A stretch of 64,000 nt of DNA from positions 5,746,501-5,810,500 of the forward strand of contig NC_073351.2 in assembly GCF_027580225.2 (NCBI RefSeq), in the 5' to 3' direction. The notes beneath the pieces are model-generated. The model saw nothing but the letters and a program-made list of their open reading frames with translations, searched no databases and was not told the DNA's origin. This document shows, in pieces, positions 35,050-44,896 of this stretch. The position numbers and the translations under genes are program-made. The stretch is from Misgurnus anguillicaudatus. Lineage: Eukaryota; Chordata; Actinopteri; Cypriniformes; Cobitidae. How positions within the stretch are numbered: the first letter of the stretch is position 1; each line of letters opens with the position of its first letter.

Positions 35050-35583
35050 AGAGCACCTATTGTCCGATTCATAATTTTACATTTCTTTTTGTGTGTAAGT
35101 GTGTGTAAGTACATGTTAACGATATGCAAAAGGTACAAACCCCAAAGTAAACGATGACGCGAGTTATAGTCTCCAACATAAATCTCTTTTCTTGGACTAC
35201 ACCAAACACACGGATTGTAGGCAACAGTTTACTTCCTGGGATTGGTGAAGTAGACAAGACCGACATTATCATAATTCCTCCAGCTTTGACTCACAGCCTG
35301 CAAGTTAACTCCTGTTAGCATTGCATGAGCGAATCTTTCAAACATGGTAAGGCGCGTCACATTTCCGGCTGACGTCAGAGGTGTTCAGTCCAATCACAAC
35401 ATACAGATTAGGTGGCCAATCAGGGACACAGAGCTTTTCAAATCCATGCGTTTAAGGAAGAGAGTGAAATCTGGGGCTACAAAAATGTACGGTATGTGGA
35501 GAATAATTATAAACCACGCAAACACATTGTATTATACCAATTACACAAAATAACGTTGTTTTTAGCAATGAAATGGGTGCTCT
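35050..35583 (+). mobile_element. TTAA MITE of family A, uninterrupted copy, 534 bp
   Basis: TTAA flanks lie at 35046-35049 and 35584-35587; the ends are AGAGCACCTATT and …GGTGCTCT. This uninterrupted copy is the reference that lets the nested copies at 10926-12074 and 20337-25161 be reassembled. Non-coding. Confidence 0.85.
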
Positions 35584-35608
35584 TTAAAAGACTTTACTGC
35601 ATGTTACT

Positions 35609-35672
35609 GTAGCTCAATGTAGACCATCGCATTAGCAACACAAAGAGTGGGGGTTCAATTCGCAGATGAGCA
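35609..35672 (+). repeat. tRNA-Ala-like SINE head, degenerate
   Basis: tgtagctcaatgtagaccatcgcattagcaacacaaagagtgggggttcaattcgc has an A-box-like tagctcaatgtaga, an AGC anticodon-like loop (ttagcaa) and a B-box-like ggttcaattc. It is most likely the 5' part of a tRNA-derived retroposon. The stems do not pair well enough for a functional tRNA. Confidence 0.5.
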
Positions 35673-36016
35673 CAGGTAATTATATAAAAGTTTACATTTA
35701 ATCCTGTAGTTGTAAAGTAGTTGTAAAAGATATAAAAGAAATTCTACTAGTAAAAAACAGGGCAGATATTTTTATTTAAAAAAAAACACCTTAACAGCAA
35801 TATAATTACTGCATATGACATAAGCTTGAATAATGACTTTTAATCAGAAATGTAATCCTGTTTATCATATAAAGCTGTGGGCTTCCCTTATCTAATCATA
35901 TCTACTTTAACAGTGTTTTATTGACTATTTAGCAGCTTCACGGACATGGCCACAGCCAAATGGATTGAGGGTGAATATTTAATGACAGAATTTTCATTTC
36001 ACGGTGGACTGTTCCT
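35673..36016. other. AT-rich DNA ending in a TTAA MITE right end
   Basis: About 35975-36016 (gggtgaatatttaatgacagaattttcatttcacggtggactgttcc, then TTAA 36017-36020) is the right end of the aaagggatagttc-type repeat. Nothing else is assignable. Confidence 0.45.
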
Positions 36017-37796
36017 TTAATTTCCATCAGGGTGAGAGATCAGAGAGATATGACACTAACCTCACACAACCATACCTCAGGAGGGCTCAGAGGAACCTTC
36101 ATGAAGATACACACAGAAAAACACACAAGTCTGTCAAAGCAGATGAAAAGGGGGACAGTTTCAGACCCAAAACTTTCCTTCCTCTCGTAGCAGAGGGATC
36201 ACGGTCTCCATGAACAGAAAGTGTGCTAGGGTCCTGTACGGCTCAGTGCCAGATCTCACTCTTGTAATGGAGATCTGTCAGAGCCCAGAGGAGCAGCCAG
36301 AGAAGATGCTGATGAATGATGAAGCACAGATCATGGCAAGAGTCGGGGTCTTTGAGAATGTGCAGGGGGGTTTGTGTGAAGGAAATAAATGAAAAGAAGA
36401 TGAATAACGTTCAAGAGTCGCCCCCAGCCACACTGCCGGATTATCCAGAGCCATGGAGAGCTTGGAGACATGGAGAGTGCCAGGAAAGACCCCCAACTCC
36501 ACAAGCCCCACCGCAGGCCCGCGTTATTATGGATCACTCTTTCTCACCGTCACCATCTGCTTCCTCCACATCCGATCTATTTTCAACACAAATCAGTCTC
36601 CACAATCTGTCTGCTCCTCTGCTGAAACCAAGAAAGGTTAGAAACATAGAAACTTCTGCTGACAGAACCGCGTATGTCTGATGAAACATCAAGACAAAGA
36701 CGAAACACGTCGAGCGGCACCGTATCCAAGCAAGAGCGAAGCCGGTGTCTCTGAGGCATCTGACGTGTGAAGGAAAGAAAAGTGGCGTTAGCATATGCCG
36801 CGGGAGCGCTCCATCATCCATAACTCCCAGCATGGAGAACAACGAAATGAACAACCGTTATTCCCTACAGGAAGTGCTTCTAAAAAAACGGAATAAAAGC
36901 GTTACCGTTCTGCTTTGGCTCCCATGGTGCAGAATTACAGTTGTGTGGGTGTGTGGCACAACAAAATTCAGGATGTATGTGAAAATGTATCTCGACGGGC
37001 ATTCATCACCTCAGACTTATGAAAACATCATAGGTCTCTACGTGCATAAAATAACAGTTTCAAAAATGCTTTTCCAGACGGAAGCCATTGAAAGACCAGT
37101 AAAGAAATTGTCAAAGAAATAATACACTATTTGGTCAAATTGTACAGAAATGTACTGTAGGTTACTATCCCCTTACATACATGAGCTGTTATTAAGTAGC
37201 AATATCACACACTAAATTGTGCCATTGTACTTTATAACATTTTATAATATATTTTGTAACAAACTGAACATCAGTAACTTTATAACCACCTCAAAACCAG
37301 TAGTATACTGGGAAAACTTGATTTTTGACTAGAAGAGTTCTTCAGTAATTTACTGTAATGTTAAGGCCAAAGTGTTTTGGCACAGATTGTTTATGTAAAG
37401 AGTATCTTGGATGTCGGGTCTTGCCAACCCACACGTGAAAGACAGAATTTGAATTATCTGCTGTCTGTCTGACCTCATTTCCCAAAACCTAATAATCTGC
37501 CTACATGAAAAGCTGTTGGTTGGTAGCATACTTATACTACACCGACCAACTGAATAATCCTACCTTTACTAATAAACAACAATATAAGCTTTAATATAGC
37601 TTGTTGATTACTATATAACATCCCGTGCAACCACAATATTAAGCATTGATTAAACAAATTATCTGTAAAATTGGGGATTTATAAGAAGTTATTTCGCTGA
37701 TGTTTGTATAGCAATCCATGCATATCATCGCTTCCAAAGTGCTCGTTTTTAGAACAACGCCTGGCATGTTGAGCCGCCTAAAAACCCAGTAGCGCC
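36017..37796. other. Unique sequence, no supported gene
   Basis: Composition is more balanced (36020-37100) and several overlapping frames of 60-125 codons occur on both strands. None has a recognisable domain, a consistent splice context or a repeat boundary. It could hold untranslated or regulatory host sequence. Confidence 0.35.
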
Positions 37797-38553
37797 TCAC
37801 TGCAGAACACGACATCCAGGGGGCGGATTCAGATCCAGGGGCGGAGCTGGATCCAGATATCCCATTAGTCGGCAGTTTAACCACAAGATACTCATACACG
37901 TGTTGCTGCATTACCATTTCCGCATTAAGTCGTAACTAAACTAATAGTGCCTTTAGGGTGAAATGTAAGTTTTTATGCTATAGTGTTTTGGAGTAAAACA
38001 TTTTGGGTAAGCCTACTACGAGTAATCTTCCACATGCTGTTTAAGACCTATGAATGGATACAGTATAAATATGCATAATTATTAAAATATATAGGTTATG
38101 GTATGTTATTTAGAAATTAATAAATTGAATGTTTATCTTTTGTATGGACTTTGAAGTTGTTTTAACGCGTCTTTGCTCACATCCATTAGGAAACAGGTTT
38201 CCCTCGTAGATGGTTTACTTTTTTTATTTGCTAATAAAAGATATCAAATAATTTTTTTTATATTTACTCGTATAGGAATAGCTGTGTTATAAGTGGGATA
38301 ATGTACAAATAAATCCCTTCAGTGATATTACACTGTCGGGAATACTTTCTAAATTATGAATCTTTCTCGACTATATTATTAATCAAACGTAGACGTAAAT
38401 TGATAAGAGCAAACGTTGCGACCACAGGTTGGAACTTATTGCGGGCTGCAACAACGCAAATATACTAGTTCATTTGGCGGAACAAAGTATATACAGTGGG
38501 AGGAGTTGGATCTAGATCCAACCCCGCCCCCTGGATGTTGTGTTCCGCAGTGA
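37797..38553. mobile_element. Probable MITE with inverted gaacac.acatccagggggcgg ends
   Basis: tcactgcagaacacgacatccagggggcgg (37797-37826) is inverted at 38525-38553 (ccgccccctggatgttgtgttccgcagtga). Adjacent ggatccagat and atctagatcc also pair. The outer limits may extend further (cctaaaaaccc / ctaaaaacctg). The AT-rich core has no gene. Confidence 0.6.
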
Positions 38554-39137
38554 GGACCATCTCTAAAAACCTGCAGTCTGTGATTTTACCCTAAGATTGT
38601 TTAAATTAATTATCTAATTTTACTGTTCACTGCATATTAATTTACCGGTTGTGTTTTAGTAAAGTGAAGAAAATGGAATTAGTTTTAATATAATTGTTGT
38701 TTATATTTACTGTAAAACTAATTCATTATGACTTAGGATGATTCTATTTTTATCACTGCATAAAACATATTACAGTGAGAGTAATTTTACTGATTATAGT
38801 ATTAATATTATTCATAAAAATACAAATAATGGTCCCCATTCGTTACAAAAAAGTTAAAAAAAATGTTTAATCTATAATCATGTTTTATTCTTATCCAACC
38901 TTCAGGCTATGTTATTTTGATGTAGTCAACGAAAATGTTTTTTCATTCATTTTAATTATTCATTTTAATTATCTACTTTGACGTAAAAATCAACACACTT
39001 GATCTGGTATGGAGGCTATGCACGTGACGTCACCTTTGGCGAAAGTGACTGCGGTTACACCCACTGAGTGGCAAAAGATAGAGCGGCATAATTTGTGTAC
39101 AGTGTAAAATCAGCGAATAAACGGGAAACGCGTCTAA

Positions 39138-39265
39138 ATGGGAAAAAGCTGCTGTGTGATAGACTGTACAGATTAACAAGAATTCAGAGCTATCGATTTA
39201 CAGACTGACAAAAAACACAGAAAGGAGAAGTAAATAGATTGTTCATGCCAATGTCCACAGACCAG
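39138..39265 (+). pseudogene. THAP-domain first exon, broken
   Basis: The start at 39138 gives MGKSCCVIDCTD, the opening C-x3-C of a THAP zinc-binding domain (C2CH), which recognises transposon ends in THAP transposases. A stop codon follows at once. The next conserved stretch, NSELSIYRLTKNTERRSK, is in another frame and ends in TAA where the family's invariant Trp is expected. An AG|GTGAGT splice donor closes the exon at 39265. At least one frameshift and one nonsense change make it non-functional. Confidence 0.6.
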
Positions 39266-39298
39266 GTGAGTTGATACGTTGCTAGGGTCACTATCAAG

Positions 39299-39672
39299 CA
39301 GAGGTTTTACTTCTACTTAAAAGTATTTTTTTAAGTATTTGTATTTTATCCATGTTTTTCTTTGGAAAACATACATTCCAAAGCATATTATCATAATTTT
39401 TACTCTATTACATTTTATAAATAATACGCTTTTGTTTTACATATAATATTTAAGGACATTAACGTACTTTTAGTCAAGTAAAAGTACACAATTTTAATGT
39501 AATTAGATATTAAATAAATTTTAATATGCAATATTAAAGAATACACAGTATGATTATATGCTTTGTACAGCATAGAATGTAATGAAGTAAAATTTTTCCC
39601 AAGACAAACACCCTAATAAAGCACAGATGCTTGGAAAATGTAACTAATGTAACTAAGTATTGTCCACCTCTG
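39299..39672. mobile_element. hAT MITE, 374 bp, exact 8-bp TSD
   Basis: The exact duplication ctatcaag lies at 39291-39298 and 39673-39680. The ends are CAGAGGTTTTACTT and, in reverse, CAGAGGTGGACAATACT. The interior is AT-rich with acttttagtcaagtaaaagta. It lies inside the THAP element and is therefore younger. Confidence 0.9.
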
Positions 39673-39835
39673 CTATCAAGTCCAACTAAATTCACTTTAA
39701 GCTGATAATAGTCTGTTTTACTAGCATTTTCGCAGCAGCCGCTATGAAAACCAGCCATTTTGTTGAACGTTTGCCACTCAACAGGGTGTGCTCCTGCGTG
39801 GTCACGTGGAAAAGTGACGTCAATGCATACCCTCT

Positions 39836-40619
39836 ATAGATACTATGAGAGATCAGCCTGCCCCCCCACCCAAACAAATCTCAAATGTCAAGCTACGCCT
39901 ATGTGTCACTGTCACGATTTCAGCTGCAGGATATTTTATTCGATTAGCAACATGCTAACGTCAAACTCTAGAACCATAATTTTTTGTACATTTTGTGTAA
40001 AAATGCAAGTCTGCAAAGTTTATACACATTTCAAACCGGTTGTATGGTTCTCCGAAACGTATGAGGCTGTAAAGCAGCTTGCGAGGATTCAAAACGTAGC
40101 TTTTGTGGTAAGATGGACAAAAGGAGGCAGTGGAAGTGTGTGGATGGGAAATGTCTTCTGTCTGGTCATCCATCAATCTAGACCCCTTAAGGCCCTGAAG
40201 ATAGAAATACTTTATCAATCAGACAGACCTCTGATAACAAAAATGTTTCTGCAAGATTTCATGCTATACTTGTGCTTTGGAGGTACAGGGATGTCGAAAA
40301 TCGATACTCAGAAAAAAACCTACCGGTCTTTCAGTATTAAAAAATACCCGATATAGACAACGTATGCAAGCCTACACATCAATATTTAATACACTAATGT
40401 ACATACTTAATCAATCAACGACATTAATGTAATTTAATGTTTACTTTATTTAGCGTGCTCATTAAGGCAGGTCTAACAAAATGTGGACAATTCATGTTAT
40501 AAAAGACTTCAACCTACGATTTTCAATGATTTCTTTTCACTTTCTTTTAACCTTAATTAAAGCTCATTTGCAGGGCTTCAGTAGTAATATAGTATAATGT
40601 AATAATTAATTACATGACA
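39836..40619. other. No supported gene
   Basis: A 198-codon frame on the + strand (39760-40356) and frames on the − strand cross this stretch and the transposon end. They share no domain with any family I recognise and begin inside the transposon. Confidence 0.35.
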
Positions 40620-41036
40620 ACTTCAGGGTGTATAAGAGAGATAAAAGGAAGTGAGGCGTTTGGAGGGGTAATGTGACAGGAGGATGGCGGGTGGGTGCAG
40701 TATGAGCAAGTGTTTCAAAAATCTGTTCTCACTGGGACACAGAACCTTTCACCCCTCCCTTCAGTCAGAGCGTACACCGCTTTAATGAGAGAATATAAGC
40801 AGGTTAATTAGCAGTTAAAATATGCCAGTGTGTGTGAATGCTTCTCCTCCATGGGCAAGTCCTTCTGTGGCATCGATTGATGCCAGTGCTGTGCTCTGTG
40901 TGGATCTGCCTCGTGTGCCCAAAGGCCATATGGCCCGCCCTCCCCCAAGTGTCAATCATGGAGTGCAGTACTCCCCATTGGTTAAAATTAATAGCTCTGA
41001 GTTCTATACTGAGCTTTCTGCCACTGCTGAGTGATA
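40620..41036. other. Repeat-free block, candidate conserved noncoding element
   Basis: This block contains gcaggttaattagcagttaaaatatgcc and ttggttaaaattaatagctctgag, each with TAATTA/ATTAAT homeodomain-type cores, in otherwise balanced DNA. Two overlapping 70-codon frames (40822-41034 and 40838-41050) are open but unrecognised. The regulatory call is inference. Confidence 0.27.
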
Positions 41037-41039
41037 AAG

Positions 41040-41310
41040 GATATATTTAGTACAATCCTAATCAAAAATGTCCAAAATAAATGCTATAAAAAACAATCCA
41101 AGCTGATTACTAAGTAACGTTATTTAAACATATTTATGTAAGCAATAAGGTACGAGAGGCTGTGCTGTATTGAGAATAAGTAACGGCTGAAGGGCATTGT
41201 TAGGCACGACACGAAGCAGAGTCATAGCCGTGTTTTGTTGTGAATAAAGCACAGCTATCGACCAATCAGAATCAAGGGTTAGAACTAACCATTTTATAAA
41301 TAAATATATA
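41040..41310. repeat. Dispersed repeat (accaatcagaatcaag type)
   Basis: gaagggcattgttaggcacgacacgaagcagagtcatagccgtg and gaataaagcacagctatcgaccaatcagaatcaag are characteristic words of an abundant cyprinid MITE. Its ends were not delimited here. Confidence 0.5.
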
Positions 41311-41784
41311 TGTTCTGTGGAAGGCGTGTGACGATAAAATGTTCAGCCAATCATTGCTTCCAGTCCAAATGGAATGACAGGATGCCATACTTGCAGTTAA
41401 ACTTTGCATACCTCTGTGCACCTTATGTAGATTTCCCGTCAACAGCAGTGTTGTCAAGTTTGCGGTTTTCCAGTGGAACTGATGCTTTTCAACTGCTGTC
41501 GCTGCTTTTTTCTGTGGGCTGTCTGCTGTTCAACAGCTGTCAATCTTAAGGTGAGATGACTTTAATTCCAGGGGTTAAAGCAAAAAATAAATCCTGAGCC
41601 TACAAAATTTCTGGGGGCGGACACGTTGTTGAAAACATTATTGACTAAACATATTATATTGGCAATATAAAGAAAGGTTACTCGCTAAAATATGGCGCAA
41701 ACACAACATTTTTGCTTAACTTTTTTGTTATCATTTACTATGCCCCAAAGTAAACCAACTAAACAAATTATTGGTCCCCAAACA
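41311..41784. other. No gene seen
   Basis: Unassigned DNA between repeats. Confidence 0.4.
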
Positions 41785-41793
41785 ATTGGTCCC

Positions 41794-42667
41794 TAGCCTG
41801 GGTGCCAGCCCATCTTAGCCCCGCCCACAAGATTTTGTAAACGGGAAGATGGGTCTGGGGTTTCTCCGTTGAGGAGCTACTATTTTAGAACAAATGCTGG
41901 TCGAACCAATCAAATTGTCAGGGCGGGCTTTATACGATGATGGACAGATAATCAACAGTAACGTAATGAACCACGTCACCAAAGAGCGCGTGTGTTGAAT
42001 GGCTGCCGCTGTAGAGTTCAGATGTGTGGATTCTGACATTGAGTCTGTTCTAAAATATATCGACAGAGCATTGATTTTAAAAGAGGAACAGAGAAACGCG
42101 AGCAGGGCATTTGTTGATGTCCTATTCGGCAAAAGTTGGTCGCAACTGAAAAGGCTAACGTTATCACGGCGATGCAACTCAGCGTGCACGACGAGATGGA
42201 TATAATTAGCGGTCGTTGCCAGCTTCTTTTCGGAAGCCCGGAATCGTGGTTGCTGTAAGTGGAGGGACATGTTAGGCTCCAATATTTTCAAGCAAACGTA
42301 ATGGGTATCGTCGTGGATGAAGTTCACCTAACGTACAAATGGTAAGAGATAGTCTTACTCTATGACTTAGTAAATACTTCATGTTGTGATATAAACGAAA
42401 TTTTGTAAACATAATAGGTGTTGATGTACATTCGCTAACTCAGTATAATCACAATGTTGTGTCATAGCGAAATAACTAGCAGTTCGGTCAGGCTGCAAAG
42501 ACGTAATTTCAACATACGTTACACACTCGGTTGCTCTGATTGGTCGTAGGTCTATCCAATTGAGTGCAGAGGCATTTTTCGGTTGAGACACGCCTCATAA
42601 TTATAGCTCAATGGAGCGGTATCAGACTCAAATTCTGACTAGAATTGAGTATGGCAACGTCAGGCTA
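41794..42667 (+). mobile_element. DNA transposon remnant carrying a RecQ-like helicase exon, 9-bp TSD
   Basis: The exact duplication attggtccc lies at 41785-41793 and 42668-42676. Ends TAGCCTGGGTGCC and, in reverse, TAGCCTGACGTTGCC form a short imperfect TIR. Inside is the helicase pseudoexon 41999-42341 followed by an intact splice donor. The 874-bp unit is probably a deletion derivative of a larger element or a captured gene. A 9-bp duplication argues against Tc1, TTAA and Harbinger types. The superfamily is undetermined. Confidence 0.6.
41999..42341 (+). pseudogene. RecQ-like (SF2) helicase fragment
   Basis: From the ATG at 41999, the stretch IESVLKYIDRALILKEEQ resembles the RecQ N-terminal Gln motif region (…LK.EQ), followed by RAFVDVLFGK. 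The expected Walker A (GKS/T) segment is missing: the sequence jumps to another frame at about 42172, reading MQLSVHDEMDIISGRCQLL and FGSPESWLL, which corresponds to the motif preceding the DEAH box. After an in-frame TAA and small indels it gives GIVVDEVHLTYKW, the motif II (DEVH) region. GTAAGA at 42342 is a good splice donor. RecQ enzymes unwind DNA using ATP; this fragment cannot. Confidence 0.65.
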
Positions 42668-42694
42668 ATTGGTCCCCACAACATGATAATTACC

Positions 42695-42695
42695 A

Positions 42696-42747
<52 letters not shown>

Positions 42748-42751
42748 CACA
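42695..42751. repeat. (CA)n microsatellite
   Basis: About 28 AC units with one interruption (gcacacac). Confidence 0.97.
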
Positions 42752-42780
42752 GGCAAACCAGATCCACAAAAGCTTGTGTG

Positions 42781-42919
42781 TGTTTGTCATTATATTATTC
42801 TGTTATCACATGCGTTAATGCACATCAGGGAATGCGTGTGCGTCAGGATGAAGTCGAAACTGGTTCGAGTGGATGCACCCAGTAACGCATGTGATTACAG
42901 AATAATATAATGCACAAAC
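42781..42919. repeat. Imperfect 37-bp inverted repeat
   Basis: 42781-42817 (…cattatattattctgttatcacatgcgtta) pairs with 42883-42919 (taacgcatgtgattacagaataatataatg…), leaving a loop of about 65 bases. It may be the core of a small foldback element. Confidence 0.75.
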
Positions 42920-43263
42920 GCATACTTATTTATACTGATATTGCAAGACAGCATTTTACCTTGACGAGTAATTCTGTGATGCTTTAATACACTCCTGATT
43001 TAAAACGGACAGTTTGTTAAAGCAGCATGCAGCTGCTTCTCTTAATTTCTTACACCAGCTACTAAAATGCTACTATTCCTTCTATCCATGCCTAGCGAAA
43101 CTGATTTAAGTTCTTTATCAATTAGGTTGTTTTCCCTAGGCTTCGTTAACTTTCCATGCTGCTGATTATGCTTATTTGCTATGTGACGTCTCCGCCCGGC
43201 ATCTGCAGCTGGATCTCAACCACACATTTTAAATACCCGCCCATTTTACTTCTAATTGGCTAG

Positions 43264-44590
43264 CATACCTGTCAAGTTTTAGATTTGAAAATTAGAGAAA
43301 TTTTCCGGCGCCCACCGCGAGCAGTCCTACCAACCCAAACAAGCTTCAATATCCCTTACATTTGAAGGCTGGTGCTATAGCCTAAATGACAACACAAAAT
43401 GATATATATCAGGGGTGTCAAACTCATTTTAGGCTAAGGGCTGGATGGTAAATAACGCCATAATGTGAGGGCCGGATAATATTTTTTAAACCTTAGTGTG
43501 CTGGAATTAAACAACTAACTAACTAAACAAACTAATTTAATAGCGAGAAAACTGGTGAAACACACAGTTCTGTGAAAACTACATTTCATAAGTCACACTC
43601 ATACTGTACATACTATACACACAAATTTGCATCTTTACAAAATCCACTGGCCTTAGGTTGAAAAGCCTTAATTTAACTTCTTTTGTGTTAAACCTTAATG
43701 CCAAATTTATTTATAAACCATTCCCTTTTCTTTGAAATGAGAACAGTCATTTAGAAAATGAAAATGCTAGATGGGGCAGTGTCCCAAGCCAAAAAGGGCA
43801 CTAAGGGGGGTGGTACTATTAGTATGGTTTTAATAAAGTATTATAAATATGATGTGTTATATTGCTAGCATCAACTTAGACAAGTAATTATAATGGGAAA
43901 TATAATAACAAGAATTAAAGTGTGACAAAAAATATTCAATATGATTTACCTGCTGGCTTGATGGATCTTTGAATCCATGTTTGTAATGTTGAACTGCCTT
44001 TAGAAGCAGCCTCCCTTTCTGTTCTCTGTCTTTATTTTGTGAAGGCATTTGTGTTTTTTGTATTTTTTGCTAAGTGTGCCAACAACAGCAAATTTAGTGT
44101 TTATATTTACTTTGATCTGATCTGGAACATTAAATCAATTAGACAAGCGATAATAGTAAGAATGTGGATATTTTGTTGTTGTTTGCTTGCTAAGTTGTTA
44201 GCACTTTTAGAACACCGACAGCAAATCATTACCGGAAGAAATACATAAACAAACTTCCAAATGAGTAATTCTGCGGTTTAACAACTGATATTATGTAATA
44301 AATCTACCTGTTAATGCAACAAACTTCAGAAACTGTCGTGTTCGCTCTCCAGGCAGATAGTGGACACAGAGATGGTGCAGAGCGGGAGGGAAAACGCGAA
44401 GTGGATTAGCGGAATCAGTGGATCTTTAGCGATCTTTAGGATCTTTTATATAGATAACAACCTTTGCGTGCGAAATTACGGAGGTTAAAATACAGGAGAT
44501 TTACGGGAAAATACTGATACGGGAGGACGGCGGAAAAGAAGGGTAAAATACGGGACTTTCCCGGCCAAAATGGGATACTTGACAGGTATG
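43264..44590. mobile_element. hAT element, 1327 bp, exact 8-bp TSD
   Basis: The exact duplication ttggctag lies at 43256-43263 and 44591-44598. Ends CATACCTGTCAAGTTTT and CATACCTGTCAAGTATC are inverted. Subterminal GC-rich words (ggaggacggcggaaaagaag, gggactttcccggcc) mark one end. A second hAT-like end, caggggtgtcaaactcattttag, begins at 43412, suggesting another insertion without a visible partner. No transposase is recognised. Confidence 0.9.
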
Positions 44591-44672
44591 TTGGCTAGTT
44601 TATTAGTTTGGTTGAGAGTGAAAGATATGTTCCTCTCATACTATTTGTAGGCAAAGGCATGAACTTAAACTA

Positions 44673-44673
44673 A

Positions 44674-44728
<55 letters not shown>
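44673..44728. repeat. (TA)n microsatellite
   Basis: About 28 TA units directly outside the left end of the next hAT element. Confidence 0.97.
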
Positions 44729-44731
<3 letters not shown>

Positions 44732-44896
44732 GGCTGGGACTTGATTAAAAAAATTAATCTAATTAATTAGAGGCTTTGTAATTAATTAATCGAAATTAAT
44801 CGCGTTTTAATCACATATAAATATTTGACCTGAGAACATTGAGAAGTTATTTTTTTTACATGGATTTTTAGTATACCATGAATAATGACTGAATAC

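Larger units (their letters stand above)
39011..39835 (+). mobile_element. DNA transposon remnant with a THAP exon
   Basis: The ends TATGGAGGCTATGCA and, in reverse, TATAGAGGGTATGCA are inverted, and both are followed by …tgacgtcac. Flanks are TAT/TATA, so a 2-4 bp AT-type duplication is likely. Inside lie a THAP-like first exon and the hAT insertion at 39299-39672. Without that insertion the remnant is about 440 bp. THAP domains are the DNA-binding part of several transposases (P, Kolobok, ISL2EU); which one applies here is unresolved. Confidence 0.65.

Noticed and set aside
35609..35672. Functional tRNA-Ala gene
   Set aside because: The stems do not pair, spacing between boxes is irregular, and it looks like a degraded SINE head.
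36004..37122. Cluster of overlapping 60-125 codon ORFs as a possible host gene
   Set aside because: Frames overlap on both strands, no domain is recognisable and no consistent exon-intron signals were seen.
39760..40356. 198-codon ORF
   Set aside because: It begins inside the THAP transposon end and runs into unrelated DNA with no known motif; likely chance.
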